DNA from: Bacillota bacterium
GTDB lineage: Bacteria; Bacillota; Clostridia; Oscillospirales; Ruminococcaceae
NCBI GenBank assembly: GCA_023460035.1
Contig: JAEWRN010000007.1
Location: 62,001-126,000 of the forward strand
DNA: 64,000 bases
Reading direction: 5' to 3'
The notes under the pieces: model-generated
Database searches by the model: none
What the model was told of the DNA's origin: nothing
What the model saw: only the letters and a program-made list of their open reading frames with translations
Shown: positions 7,718 to 15,821 of the stretch, piece after piece
Layout: each line of letters opens with the position of its first letter
How positions within the stretch are numbered: position 1 is the first letter of the stretch
Program-made: the position numbers and the translations under genes

Positions 7718-9652
7718 ATGAAGTATCCAAAGCTTTTTGAAAAAGGCAAGATCGGCAAGGTCGAGCTGAAAAACAGGATCGTCATGCCCGCAATGGGCAC
7801 CGGGTTCGCGTCGTCCACGGGGGAGGCGTCCGACGAGATCATTCGCTTTTATGCCGACCGCGCCAAGGGCGGCTGCGGGCTGATCATCACCGAGATTTGC
7901 CGCATTGACGAGGAGACCGGTATCGGCACCAGCAACCAGCTGTGCGCCACCGACTCGAAGCACATCCCCCGCCTTGTGCGCCTTGCCGAGGCAGTGCACG
8001 CCTACGACACCAAAATTTTTTTGCAGCTGCACCACCCGGGCAACGAGACCATGGGCCGCCTGCTACACGGCAAGCAGATTGTCGCCCCGTCGGCGGTGAT
8101 GTGCAAGGTGATTGGCGAAATGCCCCGCGCACTGTCCACCGAAGAGGTGGAAGCCATGGCCAAAAAGTTTGTCAAGGGCGCGGTGATTGCCAAAGTTGCC
8201 GGTTTTGACGGCGTGGAGATTCACGCGGCGCACGGCTACCTTGTGAACCAGTTCCTCAGCCCGCACACCAACAAGCGCACCGACAAATACGGCGGCGACT
8301 TTTTCAACCGCATGCGCTTTGTCACCGAGATCATTTTGGGCATCCGTTTTGCCTGCGGCCCCGATTTCCCAGTGTCGGTGCGCATCGACGGCAGCGAATT
8401 CATTGAGGACGGGCTGGATGAGCAGGAGTGCATTCGCATTGCGCGCTACCTTGAAAGCCTGGGCATTGCCTGCCTGAATGTCAGCTGCGGCACCTATGAA
8501 TCCGGCGCAACCATCATCGAGCCGTCCTGCTTTGCCGAGGGCTGGAAAAAGCACCTCGCCAAAAACATCAAGGCCAATGTCAAAATCCCGGTGATTGCGG
8601 TCAACACCATTAAGCACCCCGCCTTTGCCGAGCAGCTGCTGGAAGAGGGCGTTTCGGATTATGTGGGCGTGGCGCGTGGCCAGCTTGCCGACGCCGAATG
8701 GGCCAACAAGGCAAAACGCGGCGACGATGTGCTGATTCGCAAATGCATCGGCTGCATGAACTGCTTTTTGGTGGCAAACCAGGGCCGCCCGGTGGAATGC
8801 ACCGTCAACCCCACCCTTGGCCGCGAGCTGACCTACGACGACGACAAGCTGGTAAAAGACGGCGCCGGGCGCACGGTGGCCGTGGTGGGTGCCGGCCCTG
8901 CGGGCGTGCAGGCAGCGCTGGTACTGGCAAAGCGCGGGTTCCATGCCGTGCTGTTTGAAAAAAGTGACCGTGTGGGCGGCACCGTGAAATTCGGCTCCAC
9001 CCCCCCGCACAAAGAGCTGCTGGGCGAGCTGATTGACACGCAGGAGGCCGAGCTGAAGCAGTACGGCGTTGACGTGCGGCTGAACACCGCCGGCACCGTA
9101 GAAGAGTGCAAAAAGGCCGGTGCCTGCGGGGTGTTCCTCGCCGTGGGCGGCAACCCCATTGCCCCGCCAATCCCCGGCCACGAAAAGGCTGTTCTGGCAG
9201 AGCAGATTCTGGCGGGCGAAGTGAAGCTGACCGGCAAAACCATCGCCGTCATCGGCGGCGGTGTGACCGGCCTTGAAACCGCCGAATACCTTAGCGCCGA
9301 CAACAAGGTGACGGTTGTTGAAATGCAAAACGCCGTTGGCACCACGCTGTACCCCAGTGTGCTGCACTTCTTAAAAGAGCGGCTGGACAAAAACGGCGCC
9401 GAAATTTTGACCGGCCATGCCATTAAGGCCATCGGTGACGGCGAAGTGACCCTCAGCGTCAGTGCAACCGCAATGGATGTGACCCGCAAGGCGGACGTGG
9501 TGGTGTTTGCATTGGGCGTGCGGCCAAACCGCGCACTGGTAGACGAGATGGAAGCCGCGTTTGACCGCGTGGTTTTGCTGGGCGACACCGAAAAACCGGG
9601 CAACATTGTCAACGCCATGCATTCAGCCAACGACAAAGCGTTCGTATTTTAA
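7718..9652 (+). CDS. old-yellow-enzyme/FAD-NAD(P) fusion oxidoreductase (BaiCD/BaiH, dienoyl-CoA reductase type)
   Basis: 644 aa. Residues 1 to about 340 form an FMN TIM barrel (KNRIVMPAM, HAAHGYLVNQFLSP, NKRTDKYGG). A 4Fe-4S site follows at Cys343, 346, 349 and 361; its C-x2-C-x2-C-x11-C spacing is nearer to trimethylamine dehydrogenase than to FadH. An FAD domain (VVGAGPAGVQAAL) and an NAD(P) domain (AVIGGGVTGLETAEYL, about 510-526) complete the fold. The family reduces activated C=C bonds; BaiCD and BaiH, of similar length, act on bile-acid enones. The enzyme heads an operon with two SDRs, pointing to stepwise reduction or oxidation of a multi-functional substrate such as a steroid or other cyclic enone. 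That is inference. Confidence 0.88.
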   Translation: MKYPKLFEKGKIGKVELKNRIVMPAMGTGFASSTGEASDEIIRFYADRAKGGCGLIITEICRIDEETGIGTSNQLCATDSKHIPRLVRLAEAVHAYDTKIFLQLHHPGNETMGRLLHGKQIVAPSAVMCKVIGEMPRALSTEEVEAMAKKFVKGAVIAKVAGFDGVEIHAAHGYLVNQFLSPHTNKRTDKYGGDFFNRMRFVTEIILGIRFACGPDFPVSVRIDGSEFIEDGLDEQECIRIARYLESLGIACLNVSCGTYESGATIIEPSCFAEGWKKHLAKNIKANVKIPVIAVNTIKHPAFAEQLLEEGVSDYVGVARGQLADAEWANKAKRGDDVLIRKCIGCMNCFLVANQGRPVECTVNPTLGRELTYDDDKLVKDGAGRTVAVVGAGPAGVQAALVLAKRGFHAVLFEKSDRVGGTVKFGSTPPHKELLGELIDTQEAELKQYGVDVRLNTAGTVEECKKAGACGVFLAVGGNPIAPPIPGHEKAVLAEQILAGEVKLTGKTIAVIGGGVTGLETAEYLSADNKVTVVEMQNAVGTTLYPSVLHFLKERLDKNGAEILTGHAIKAIGDGEVTLSVSATAMDVTRKADVVVFALGVRPNRALVDEMEAAFDRVVLLGDTEKPGNIVNAMHSANDKAFVF

Positions 9653-9666
9653 GGGGGGAGAGCAAG

Positions 9667-10506
9667 ATGAAAGAATTTAAAGGTAAAGTGCTGGTCATCA
9701 CCGGCGGCGGCAGCGGCATTGGCGAAGCCATCGCCAAAGAGGGCGCACTGCGCGGCATGAAGGTCGTCATCAACGACATTGACGCGCCTGCGGTAGACCG
9801 TGTTGTGGGCGAGCTGCGCGCCATGGGCGCCGAGGCAGTGGGCCAAAAGGCGGATATTTCGCTGCTTGAAAATGTGCAGGCCCTGCTAAAACTGACGATG
9901 GACACCTACGGCCAGGTGGATATGCTGGTCAACAACGCCGGTGTTTCGGTCTCCGGCCCCATTTGGGAAATCCCGACGCAGGACGTCAAGTGGATTACCG
10001 AAGTCAACATGATGAGCCACCTGTACGGCATGCAGGTCTTTTTGCCGCAGATGATCAGCCAAGGCACCGAGGGCGTTGTCATCAACACCGAATCCACCGC
10101 GGGCCTGATGACCTCCGGCAACGCGGTGATGTACCACGCAACAAAGTTTGCGGGCATCGCCGCGTCAGAGGGCACCTACCTTGCGCTGAAAAACCGAGGC
10201 CTTGGCCGCATTCAGGTGCATTGCCTGATGCCCGCCTTTGTCAAAACCGGCATTCACCTGTCCGACACCCACCGGCCCGAGCGCTATGCCATCAACGACG
10301 ACCCGTATTATGAAAGCCAGGAGTTCAAATCCGGCTATATCCGCAGCGAGCGCCAGGTTGTCGGCGGTATGCCCATCGACTATGTGGGCACCTGCGTATT
10401 CACGGCGGTAGAGGATGAAAAGTTTTACATCTTCACCCATCCGGAATCACAAATGGTCGCCGGCATGCGCATCCAAAACCTGGTCAACGGCAAAAACCCG
10501 CAGTAA
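9667..10506 (+). CDS. short-chain dehydrogenase/reductase, first of two in the redox operon
   Basis: 279 aa classical SDR. The cofactor motif is TGGGSGIG near residue 13, followed by NNAG, catalytic Ser143, and Tyr156/Lys160 in YHATK. An acidic residue after the second strand (INDID) favours NAD(H). It begins 14 bases after the oxidoreductase with GGGGGGAG upstream. The long segment after the active site (HLSDTHRPERYAINDDPYYES) closely matches the same region of the next gene, so the pair probably arose by duplication and may act on related hydroxyl/keto positions. The substrate is unknown. Confidence 0.87.
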   Translation: MKEFKGKVLVITGGGSGIGEAIAKEGALRGMKVVINDIDAPAVDRVVGELRAMGAEAVGQKADISLLENVQALLKLTMDTYGQVDMLVNNAGVSVSGPIWEIPTQDVKWITEVNMMSHLYGMQVFLPQMISQGTEGVVINTESTAGLMTSGNAVMYHATKFAGIAASEGTYLALKNRGLGRIQVHCLMPAFVKTGIHLSDTHRPERYAINDDPYYESQEFKSGYIRSERQVVGGMPIDYVGTCVFTAVEDEKFYIFTHPESQMVAGMRIQNLVNGKNPQ

Positions 10507-10518
10507 GGGGGCGGCAGT

Positions 10519-11385
10519 ATGATTACAGATTATAACGGTAAAGTACTCGTCATCACCGGCGGTGCAAACGGCATTGGCCGCGCGCTGGCACTGGGCTGCG
10601 CACAGCGCGGTGCCGACGTGTTGGTGGCGGATATCCACGGGGACGAAGCCGAGGCGGTGGCAGCCGAAATCCGCGCGCTGGGCCGCCGCGCCGTGGCGGT
10701 GCAGGCCGACGTTTCGCTGTCGCAGGAGTGCCGCAAAATTTTTGACCGCACAATGGCCGAGTTTGGCCGGTGCGACATTTTGATCAACGACGCCGGGGTT
10801 TCAAACGGTGCCGACATTTTAAGCATCAAAGAGCAGGACATCAAGTGGGTGACCGAGGTCAACCTGTATGCGCACTGGTTTATGATGCAGAACTTCATCC
10901 CGCAGATGGAGCAGCAGGGCACCCCCTGCCAAATCCTCAACGTCTGCTCGATTGCGGGCCTCATCACGCTGGGCTCGGCGCCGGTGTATTTCAGCACGAA
11001 GCACGCGGCTGTGGCTTTGTCGGAGTGCGTGTACAAGTCGCTGAAAGCGGCGGGCAGCAAAATTGACGTGTCGGTGTTCTGCCCCGGCTTTGTGCAGACC
11101 GAAATGCACCTGACCGACCGCCACCGCCCCGCGCGGTTTGCCATCCCGCAGGGCGACCCGTATTACAGCTCGGCCGAGTACCAAAAGTTTATCGAGTTCA
11201 ACAAAAAAATACTCGACAACGGTGCGCCGCTGGGCCCCACCATCGACAAGGTGTTTGAAGCGCTGTCCAAACAGCAGTTCTACATTTTGTCCCACGAAAA
11301 TTACGACGAGCTGCTGCGCCGGCAAGGGGAATTTCAGGTAGAGCGCACCCAGCCAATCGACCCGTCGCTGCTTGCGGCGAAGTGA
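10519..11385 (+). CDS. short-chain dehydrogenase/reductase, second of two in the redox operon
   Basis: 288 aa classical SDR: TGGANGIG, catalytic Ser144, and Tyr157/Lys161 in YFSTK. The structural NNAG motif is NDAG here, a mild deviation. It is a clear paralogue of the preceding SDR (shared HLTDRHRPARFAI..DPYY block). It starts 12 bases after that gene and uses GGGGGCGGC before ATG. The C-terminal 60 residues are extended compared with standard SDRs. It probably oxidises or reduces a hydroxyl group on the product of the neighbouring old-yellow enzyme. Confidence 0.86.
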   Translation: MITDYNGKVLVITGGANGIGRALALGCAQRGADVLVADIHGDEAEAVAAEIRALGRRAVAVQADVSLSQECRKIFDRTMAEFGRCDILINDAGVSNGADILSIKEQDIKWVTEVNLYAHWFMMQNFIPQMEQQGTPCQILNVCSIAGLITLGSAPVYFSTKHAAVALSECVYKSLKAAGSKIDVSVFCPGFVQTEMHLTDRHRPARFAIPQGDPYYSSAEYQKFIEFNKKILDNGAPLGPTIDKVFEALSKQQFYILSHENYDELLRRQGEFQVERTQPIDPSLLAAK

Positions 11386-11398
11386 GAGGAAGAAGAAC

Positions 11399-11914
11399 AT
11401 GAGTGAACCCGTGCAAAAGCGTTTTCTGCTGTACTTTCGCATCTCTCTGCTCATTTGGATCTTGATTGCAAACGGCATTTTACACGCAATGAATTTTCAG
11501 TACAGCTGGCTGATTTTCATCAGCAACATCATGCTGTTTACGATGGAGGGCGACTTAAAAGACAAGTTTATTTCGGTAGAGGTGGGCGGCCTTGTGGGGC
11601 TGGTGTTTACCGTGCTCACCCTGCTGGCGGTGTCGGCCTTAACGCCGGTGCTGGGCAGCCTGTTTGGCTTTTTGCTGCCGCTGGCCGTCGTGCTGTTTGT
11701 GCTGATCGTGCTGCACCCGTATGCGCCCAAGGTGCTCAACAACGTGGGCTTTGCCTACCTCACCTGTGCGTGCATTGATGTCACGGCCTTTACGTCAAAC
11801 CTTGTGCTGTTCTTTGTCACCTTTATTGTGGGCAGCCTGGTGTTTAACGGCGTTTGTGTGCTGCTGATGGGCCCGTGCAAAAAACTGGCTTTGCGCAGCG
11901 GCAAAGCGGCATAA
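11399..11914 (+). CDS. multi-pass membrane protein, possibly DUF1097-like
   Basis: 171 aa with about five membrane helices (ISLLIWILIANGIL; YSWLIFISNIMLF; GGLVGLVFTVLTLLAV; FGFLLPLAVVLFVLIVL; LVLFFVTFIVGSLVFNGVCVLL). GAGGAAGAAG lies just before ATG 11399, 13 bases after the second SDR, so it closes the redox operon and is followed by a strong terminator. The small size and helix count fit DUF1097-like proteins. A role in substrate passage is possible only by context. Confidence 0.65.
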   Translation: MSEPVQKRFLLYFRISLLIWILIANGILHAMNFQYSWLIFISNIMLFTMEGDLKDKFISVEVGGLVGLVFTVLTLLAVSALTPVLGSLFGFLLPLAVVLFVLIVLHPYAPKVLNNVGFAYLTCACIDVTAFTSNLVLFFVTFIVGSLVFNGVCVLLMGPCKKLALRSGKAA

Positions 11915-11940
11915 CCCTTTGTTGCAATAAAAGTACCCCA

Positions 11941-11970
11941 GCGGGGCGCCAAACGGCGCCCCGCTTTTGT
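11941..11970 (+). terminator. terminator of the redox operon
   Basis: Perfect 10-bp GC stem (GCGGGGCGCC / GGCGCCCCGC), AAAC loop, then TTTTGT, 27 bases after the stop of the membrane protein. Confidence 0.92.
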
Positions 11971-12012
11971 GTGTTAAGCCGCGGTGTGCCGCTACCGTTT
12001 TGTGCCAGCCTG

Positions 12013-12021
12013 TGGTAAAAT
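12013..12021 (+). promoter_or_regulatory. candidate extended -10 promoter
   Basis: TGGTAAAAT fits an extended -10 (TGnTAnnnT). It lies between a strong terminator and the ATG at 12056, so a promoter is needed here. The -35 region is poor. Confidence 0.45.
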
Positions 12022-12055
12022 GGCCTTATAACAACAGGTAAAGCGGGGGTAGAGA

Positions 12056-12439
12056 ATGCAGCAGTATTTAGAACAAGAAGCCCTGATACGGCGGTATTTT
12101 GCCATTTGGCTGCAAAACGACGGCAGTGCACTGGGCGACGTGTTTTGCGAGGATGCCACTTACAGCGAGTGCTATGGGCCGGAATATCACGGCCTTGCGC
12201 AGATACGCCGCTGGTTTGCAGATTGGAACCAGCGGGGCAAAGTACAGCGGTGGGACATCCGGCAAATCGTCTGCACGCCGCAGCTTGCGGTAGCAGAATG
12301 GTTTTTTGAGTGCAATTATGACGGCGAAACGCAGGCCTTTAACGGGGTGTCGCTCATCACCTTTGACGCAGGCGGCAAAATCAGCACGTTAAAAGAGTTT
12401 GAATCAAAGGCGCGGCACGACTACCCTTACGGGCAATAA
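12056..12439 (+). CDS. NTF2/SnoaL-like small protein
   Basis: 127 aa. It shows the typical cone-fold order: an N-terminal helix (EALIRRYFAIWLQND), then CEDATYSECYGPEYHGLAQIRRWF, then alternating strands ending in LKEFESKARHDYPY. These proteins include polyketide cyclases, ketosteroid isomerases and the bile-acid dehydratase BaiE, but many are non-enzymatic. It may be co-transcribed with the DUF4280 and spike-like genes that follow (31-base gap). The catalytic role is not resolved. Confidence 0.7.
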   Translation: MQQYLEQEALIRRYFAIWLQNDGSALGDVFCEDATYSECYGPEYHGLAQIRRWFADWNQRGKVQRWDIRQIVCTPQLAVAEWFFECNYDGETQAFNGVSLITFDAGGKISTLKEFESKARHDYPYGQ

Positions 12440-12470
12440 GTGCGGTGTGGGCAAAAAAGGGGTGGCAGCT

Positions 12471-12854
12471 TTGGGTTATTGTGTTTGTAATGGTGCGCTG
12501 CTGCAATGCAGCTTTGGCAGTGCGCCCGGGCAGTTTTCGGCGCTGCCGTGCAGGGTCACGGCGGCAGGGCAGCCGCTGGCAACTATAATAGCAAGCACGG
12601 CGCTTGTCAACATTGCGCCCTTTGGGCTGTGTAGCAGCCCTGCAAACCCGGTGGTCGCGGCGGCAACGGCAGCGGCGGGCGGCATTTTAACGCCCATGCC
12701 TTGCGTGCCGAACACAGCAGGCCCATGGGTGCCGGGTGACCCCCGCATCTTGGTTGGCGGTGCCCCGGTACTGACAAGCGAAAGTAAGCTGATGTGCTGC
12801 TTTGGCGGTGTGGTTACTGTGGTGGCGCCGGGCGGGCAAACGGTAATGGTGTAG
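12471..12854 (+). CDS. DUF4280 (PAAR-like) protein
   Basis: 127 aa. The sequence follows the DUF4280 plan: cysteine-bearing start (YCVCNGALLQCSFG), NIAPFGLC, SSPANPVVAAATAAAGG, LTPMPCVP, and ESKLMCCFGGVVTVVAPGGQ. DUF4280 proteins are PAAR-like; PAAR proteins cap the spike of contractile injection systems and often pair with toxins. TTG 12471 is taken as start because AAGGGGTGG lies just upstream and the product then begins as other members do. The upstream extension would overlap the NTF2-like gene. No sheath, tube, baseplate or ATPase genes are nearby. Confidence 0.8.
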   Translation: MGYCVCNGALLQCSFGSAPGQFSALPCRVTAAGQPLATIIASTALVNIAPFGLCSSPANPVVAAATAAAGGILTPMPCVPNTAGPWVPGDPRILVGGAPVLTSESKLMCCFGGVVTVVAPGGQTVMV

Positions 12855-12891
12855 GCAGCTGCAAAGCAGCGGGCGGAAAGGCAGGCAAAAA

Positions 12892-13407
12892 ATGAGTGAG
12901 CAACAAAGCGTGCAGGCACCGGCGCTGAGCCGGTTTGTCACCCAGGGGGGCACCACGGTAGAGTTTACCCAAACTACGCAGGGTGAAGCCATTGCCATAC
13001 AGGCCCCCAAAACACCGGCGCAGGGCACGGGGGAGACCATAACGGTCACCTGCGGCGAATTAAAGCTGGTGATCGATACCGCAAACGGGCAAATTGCCGT
13101 CAGCGGGCAAACGGCCCTTACACTGCAAAACGGCGCCTGTGGCCTTTCGCTTGGCGCAGACGGCAGTGCGGCCCTTACCGCGCGGCAGTTGCAGCTTGCC
13201 TGCGGCGAAAAACTGGCGTTGCAGGCAAACGAGCTTATGGCAACGGCGGCGGGCGGTTTGACACTAAAAGGTGCGGAAGTACAGGTAAATGCCGGGGGCA
13301 AGCTGCTGTTGCAGGGCGCAGAAACTCATTTAAACGGTATGGCAACCACCGAAGTGGCGGCAAGTGGTTTTTTAAAATTGCAGGGCACACTGGTACAATT
13401 GAATTAA
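12892..13407 (+). CDS. beta-repeat protein resembling the VgrG/gp5 C-terminal spike (DUF2345-like)
   Basis: 171 aa. From about residue 45 it consists of short repeating beta strands with the LxLxA/G rhythm of the gp5/VgrG triple-stranded spike (LKLVIDTANGQIAVSGQTALTL, LQLACGEKLALQANELM, GGLTLKGAEVQVNAGGKLLLQG). It directly follows the PAAR-like gene, as spike and tip genes do in injection loci. GGAAAGG precedes ATG. It lacks the large N-terminal gp27/gp44-like part of a full VgrG, so it would be a free spike needle. Assignment rests on repeat pattern and neighbour. Confidence 0.62.
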   Translation: MSEQQSVQAPALSRFVTQGGTTVEFTQTTQGEAIAIQAPKTPAQGTGETITVTCGELKLVIDTANGQIAVSGQTALTLQNGACGLSLGADGSAALTARQLQLACGEKLALQANELMATAAGGLTLKGAEVQVNAGGKLLLQGAETHLNGMATTEVAASGFLKLQGTLVQLN

Positions 13408-13425
13408 GCTTGCCCTGCGCCGCGC

Positions 13426-13463
13426 GGCAGCATTTGCCCAAACTGGGCGGCTGCCTTTTTTTC
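13426..13463 (+). terminator. terminator after the spike-like gene
   Basis: GGCAGC / GCTGCC outer stem with an inner GCCC / GGGC pairing, followed by seven or more T residues. Confidence 0.8.
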
Positions 13464-13475
13464 TACCCTGCGGTG

Positions 13476-13484
13476 TGGTAAACT
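13476..13484 (+). promoter_or_regulatory. candidate extended -10 promoter of the racemase operon
   Basis: TGGTAAACT, an extended -10 located 43 bases before ATG 13527 and just after a terminator. It is nearly identical to the element upstream of 12056. Confidence 0.45.
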
Positions 13485-13526
13485 GTTGAAAATATATGCC
13501 GCATTGCAGCAATAGGGGGGACCTGA

Positions 13527-14231
13527 ATGAAAAAACTGGGCCTTGTGGGTGGTATGGGGCCAGAGTCCACGCTGCCGTATTATTCCGGTATTGTGTATGG
13601 GGTACAAAAAAAGCTGGGGCGCAACGAGTTTCCGCCGCTCACAATCGAAAGTGTCGATGTGTTCAAGGTGCTGGGGCTGTGCGGGGCGCAGCGGTATGAC
13701 GAGCTGCTGCAATACCTGCTGGCCGCCGTGCAAAACCTTGCGGCGGCCGGGGCGCAGTTTGCCGCACTGTCGGCCAACACGCCGCATATCGTGTTTGACG
13801 AATTGCAGCGCCGCTCGCCACTGCCGCTTGTCAGCATCGTACAGGCCGCCTGCGATGAGGCAAAGCGGCGGGGCTATACAAAGCTGGGGCTGCTGGGCAC
13901 CGCATTTACGATGGACGGTACCTTTTTTACCGCGCCGTTTACGAACAGCGGCATCACTGTGGTTACCCCGGCAGCAGAAGAAAAACAGTACATCGGCTGC
14001 AAAATTGCCACCGAGTTGGAGCTTGGGGTCGTAAAGCCCGAAACCCGGCAGCAGTTTCTTACCATCATCGACCGCATGCAGCGCCAGCAGGGCATTGAGG
14101 CGGTCGTGCTGGGCTGTACCGAGCTGCCATTGCTGTTTCAAGGTACCTCGCTGCCGCTTGCCTGCCTTGACACAATGCAGATCCACATTGACAGCCTCGT
14201 GCGGTATATTTTAGAGGAGGAAGCCCTGTGA
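13527..14231 (+). CDS. aspartate/glutamate racemase-family protein lacking the first catalytic Cys
   Basis: 234 aa. The family start (KLGLVGGMGPEST) and overall length match Asp/Glu racemases. The first catalytic position reads ANTPH (Ala83) where two-cysteine racemases have CNT. The second Cys is kept (LGCTELPLL, Cys197). As I recall, E. coli YgeA has Thr at the first site and is specialised in one direction, so loss of the first thiol need not mean loss of function, but two-base racemisation is unlikely in its usual form. GGGGGGA precedes ATG. It overlaps the next gene by four bases. Confidence 0.82.
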   Translation: MKKLGLVGGMGPESTLPYYSGIVYGVQKKLGRNEFPPLTIESVDVFKVLGLCGAQRYDELLQYLLAAVQNLAAAGAQFAALSANTPHIVFDELQRRSPLPLVSIVQAACDEAKRRGYTKLGLLGTAFTMDGTFFTAPFTNSGITVVTPAAEEKQYIGCKIATELELGVVKPETRQQFLTIIDRMQRQQGIEAVVLGCTELPLLFQGTSLPLACLDTMQIHIDSLVRYILEEEAL

Positions 14232-14764
14232 CGCCGCGCAGCTATTGGCAGACCACCGCCCGCCTTGGCTTTGGCTATTGGCAGCCGGGGGATACACCCC
14301 TTGCCCAAAGCCTGTGGGGCGATGCCGAGGTGACGCGGTACATCAGCGCAAACGGGCAGTTTACCCCGCAGCAGGTCAGCGCGCGCCTTGTGCAGGAAAT
14401 ACAAAACGACACACAGTACGGGGTGCAGTACTGGCCGGTGTTTTTGCTGCAAAGCGGCGATTTTGTGGGCTGTTGCGGCCTGCGCCCCTATGCAAAAGAA
14501 GCGGGGGTGTACGAGCTGGGGTTTCACCTGCGGCCCGGCTTTTGGGGGCGGGGCTATGGCAGTGAGGCCGCGCGCGCAGTAATGGCCTATGCCTTTGGCC
14601 CGCTGCATGCCGGTGCGCTGTTTGCCGGACACCACCCGCAAAACAAGGCGTCGGCGGCACTGCTTTGCAAGCTGGGCTTTTGCTTTGTGGGCGAGCAGTT
14701 TTACGCGCCCACCGGGTTAAACCACCCGTCGTACCGTTACACCCCGCCCGTCGGCGGTAAATAA
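14228..14764 (+). CDS. GNAT family N-acetyltransferase (RimJ/RimL type)
   Basis: 178 aa. The acetyl-CoA pyrophosphate loop is RPGFWGRGYGSEAARAV near residue 105, followed by the conserved HPQNKASAALLCKLGF block. The N-terminus (LGFGYWQPGDTPLAQSLWGD) is typical of the RimJ/RimL-like branch, which acetylates amino groups of proteins or small molecules. It starts at GTG 14228, overlapping the racemase stop by four bases, so the two are translationally coupled and may act on the same amino compound. Confidence 0.85.
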   Translation: MTPRSYWQTTARLGFGYWQPGDTPLAQSLWGDAEVTRYISANGQFTPQQVSARLVQEIQNDTQYGVQYWPVFLLQSGDFVGCCGLRPYAKEAGVYELGFHLRPGFWGRGYGSEAARAVMAYAFGPLHAGALFAGHHPQNKASAALLCKLGFCFVGEQFYAPTGLNHPSYRYTPPVGGK

Positions 14765-14788
14765 AGATAGATAACAAGGGGGGCCATT

Positions 14789-15496
14789 ATGGCACGTTGG
14801 GACCCGTGGCGCGGCTGCCACAGGTATAGTGAGGGCTGCAAGTTTTGTTATATCCATAAGGGGGACGCAAAGCGCGGGGTTGACACCGGCAAGGTGGTGC
14901 AGACCCCAAGGTTTTGTGCCCCGGTAGAGCGAAAAAAGAACGGCGACTATAAAATGAAACCGCAGCAGCTGGTATACCTGTGCTTTGCCAGCGACTTTTT
15001 GCTGCCGGACGCCGACCCATGGCGGGCCGACTGCTGGCGCATGATCCGCGAGCGGCAGGATTTGCATTTTATCTTTCTCACCAAGCGCATCGAGCGGTTT
15101 GCGGCCACTGCCCCGCCAGACTGGGGCACCGGGTACGAAAATGTCACGGTGGGCTGCACGGTAGAAAACCAGCAGCGGGCCGACGAGCGCCTTGCCATTT
15201 TTTCGTCGCTTGCCATCCCCCACAAAAATATCATCTGCCAGCCGCTCATCGGCCCCATTGACCTTGCGCCATACCTTGGCGGGGTAGAGCTGGTGGTGGC
15301 GGGGGGCGAGTCGGATAAGTTTGCCCGGCCATTGCAGTATGACTGGGTGCTGTCACTGCGCAGCCAGTGTCAGGCGGCTGGGGTGCATTTTTCATTTCGC
15401 CAGTGTGGCACCCATTTTATCAAAGACGGCAAGGCCTACACGTTGCAGGTCAAAGACCTTTGCAGCCAGGCCCGCAAGGCCAACATCGACTGCTAA
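14789..15496 (+). CDS. DUF5131 (phage Gp37/Gp68-like) protein
   Basis: 235 aa. It opens with WDPWRGCHRYSEGCKFCY, a cysteine triad (Cys10, Cys17, Cys20; C-x6-C-x2-C) that resembles a radical-SAM-type cluster site. It continues with LVYLCFASDFL, FLTKR, VGCTVENQQRAD and GGESDKFARP, all hallmarks of the DUF5131 family. The biochemical function is unproven; a metal cluster is likely. GGGGGG precedes ATG. It follows the GNAT gene by 24 bases on the same strand and may share its transcript. Confidence 0.85.
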   Translation: MARWDPWRGCHRYSEGCKFCYIHKGDAKRGVDTGKVVQTPRFCAPVERKKNGDYKMKPQQLVYLCFASDFLLPDADPWRADCWRMIRERQDLHFIFLTKRIERFAATAPPDWGTGYENVTVGCTVENQQRADERLAIFSSLAIPHKNIICQPLIGPIDLAPYLGGVELVVAGGESDKFARPLQYDWVLSLRSQCQAAGVHFSFRQCGTHFIKDGKAYTLQVKDLCSQARKANIDC

Positions 15497-15584
15497 AAAC
15501 AGTGATTTTTAGAGTACATTTGATTTTTTTACTTTTTTTTAGTCATTGCAGAAAAGTTGAAAGTAATATTTTAAAGGTGAAAAT

Positions 15585-15821
15585 ATGAGCATGAAATATA
15601 AAGACTTAATGGAGATTACGGATGAAGAACTAATTAAATATTATGACGATGCGGCAAACCATACTGTTGTTGGGCTGAATTATTATAAAGAAGAATTAGA
15701 GCGGCGCCGTATGGAAAAATCAAATAACCTAATGATTAGACTTACAAAATGGATTGCAACTATGACAGCAGTAATGTTGCTCTCTACTGCTATAAATATA
15801 ATTATTGTATTTATTAGATAA
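15585..15821 (+). CDS. small single-span membrane protein (hypothetical)
   Basis: 78 aa. A charged helical N-terminal part (ITDEELIKYYDDA...YYKEELERRR) precedes one C-terminal membrane helix (WIATMTAVMLLSTAINIIIVFI). AAAGGTGA precedes ATG 15585. The gene and its upstream 90 bases are markedly AT-rich compared with the flanks, which suggests recent acquisition. No family is recognised. Confidence 0.55.
   Translation: MSMKYKDLMEITDEELIKYYDDAANHTVVGLNYYKEELERRRMEKSNNLMIRLTKWIATMTAVMLLSTAINIIIVFIR

Noticed and set aside
8063..9367. Long reading frames antisense to the redox operon and other GC-rich genes
   Set aside because: They mirror the codon pattern of strong genes on the other strand, lack ribosome sites and have low-complexity His/Gly/Ala-rich products.
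7718..12439. Complete bile-acid (bai) operon
   Set aside because: OYE and SDR genes fit, but there is no CoA ligase, CoA transferase or BaiG-like transporter, and the NTF2-like gene is beyond a strong terminator.
12471..13407. Full type VI or extracellular contractile injection system
   Set aside because: Only tip-like and spike-like genes are present; sheath, tube, baseplate and ATPase genes are missing from the window.
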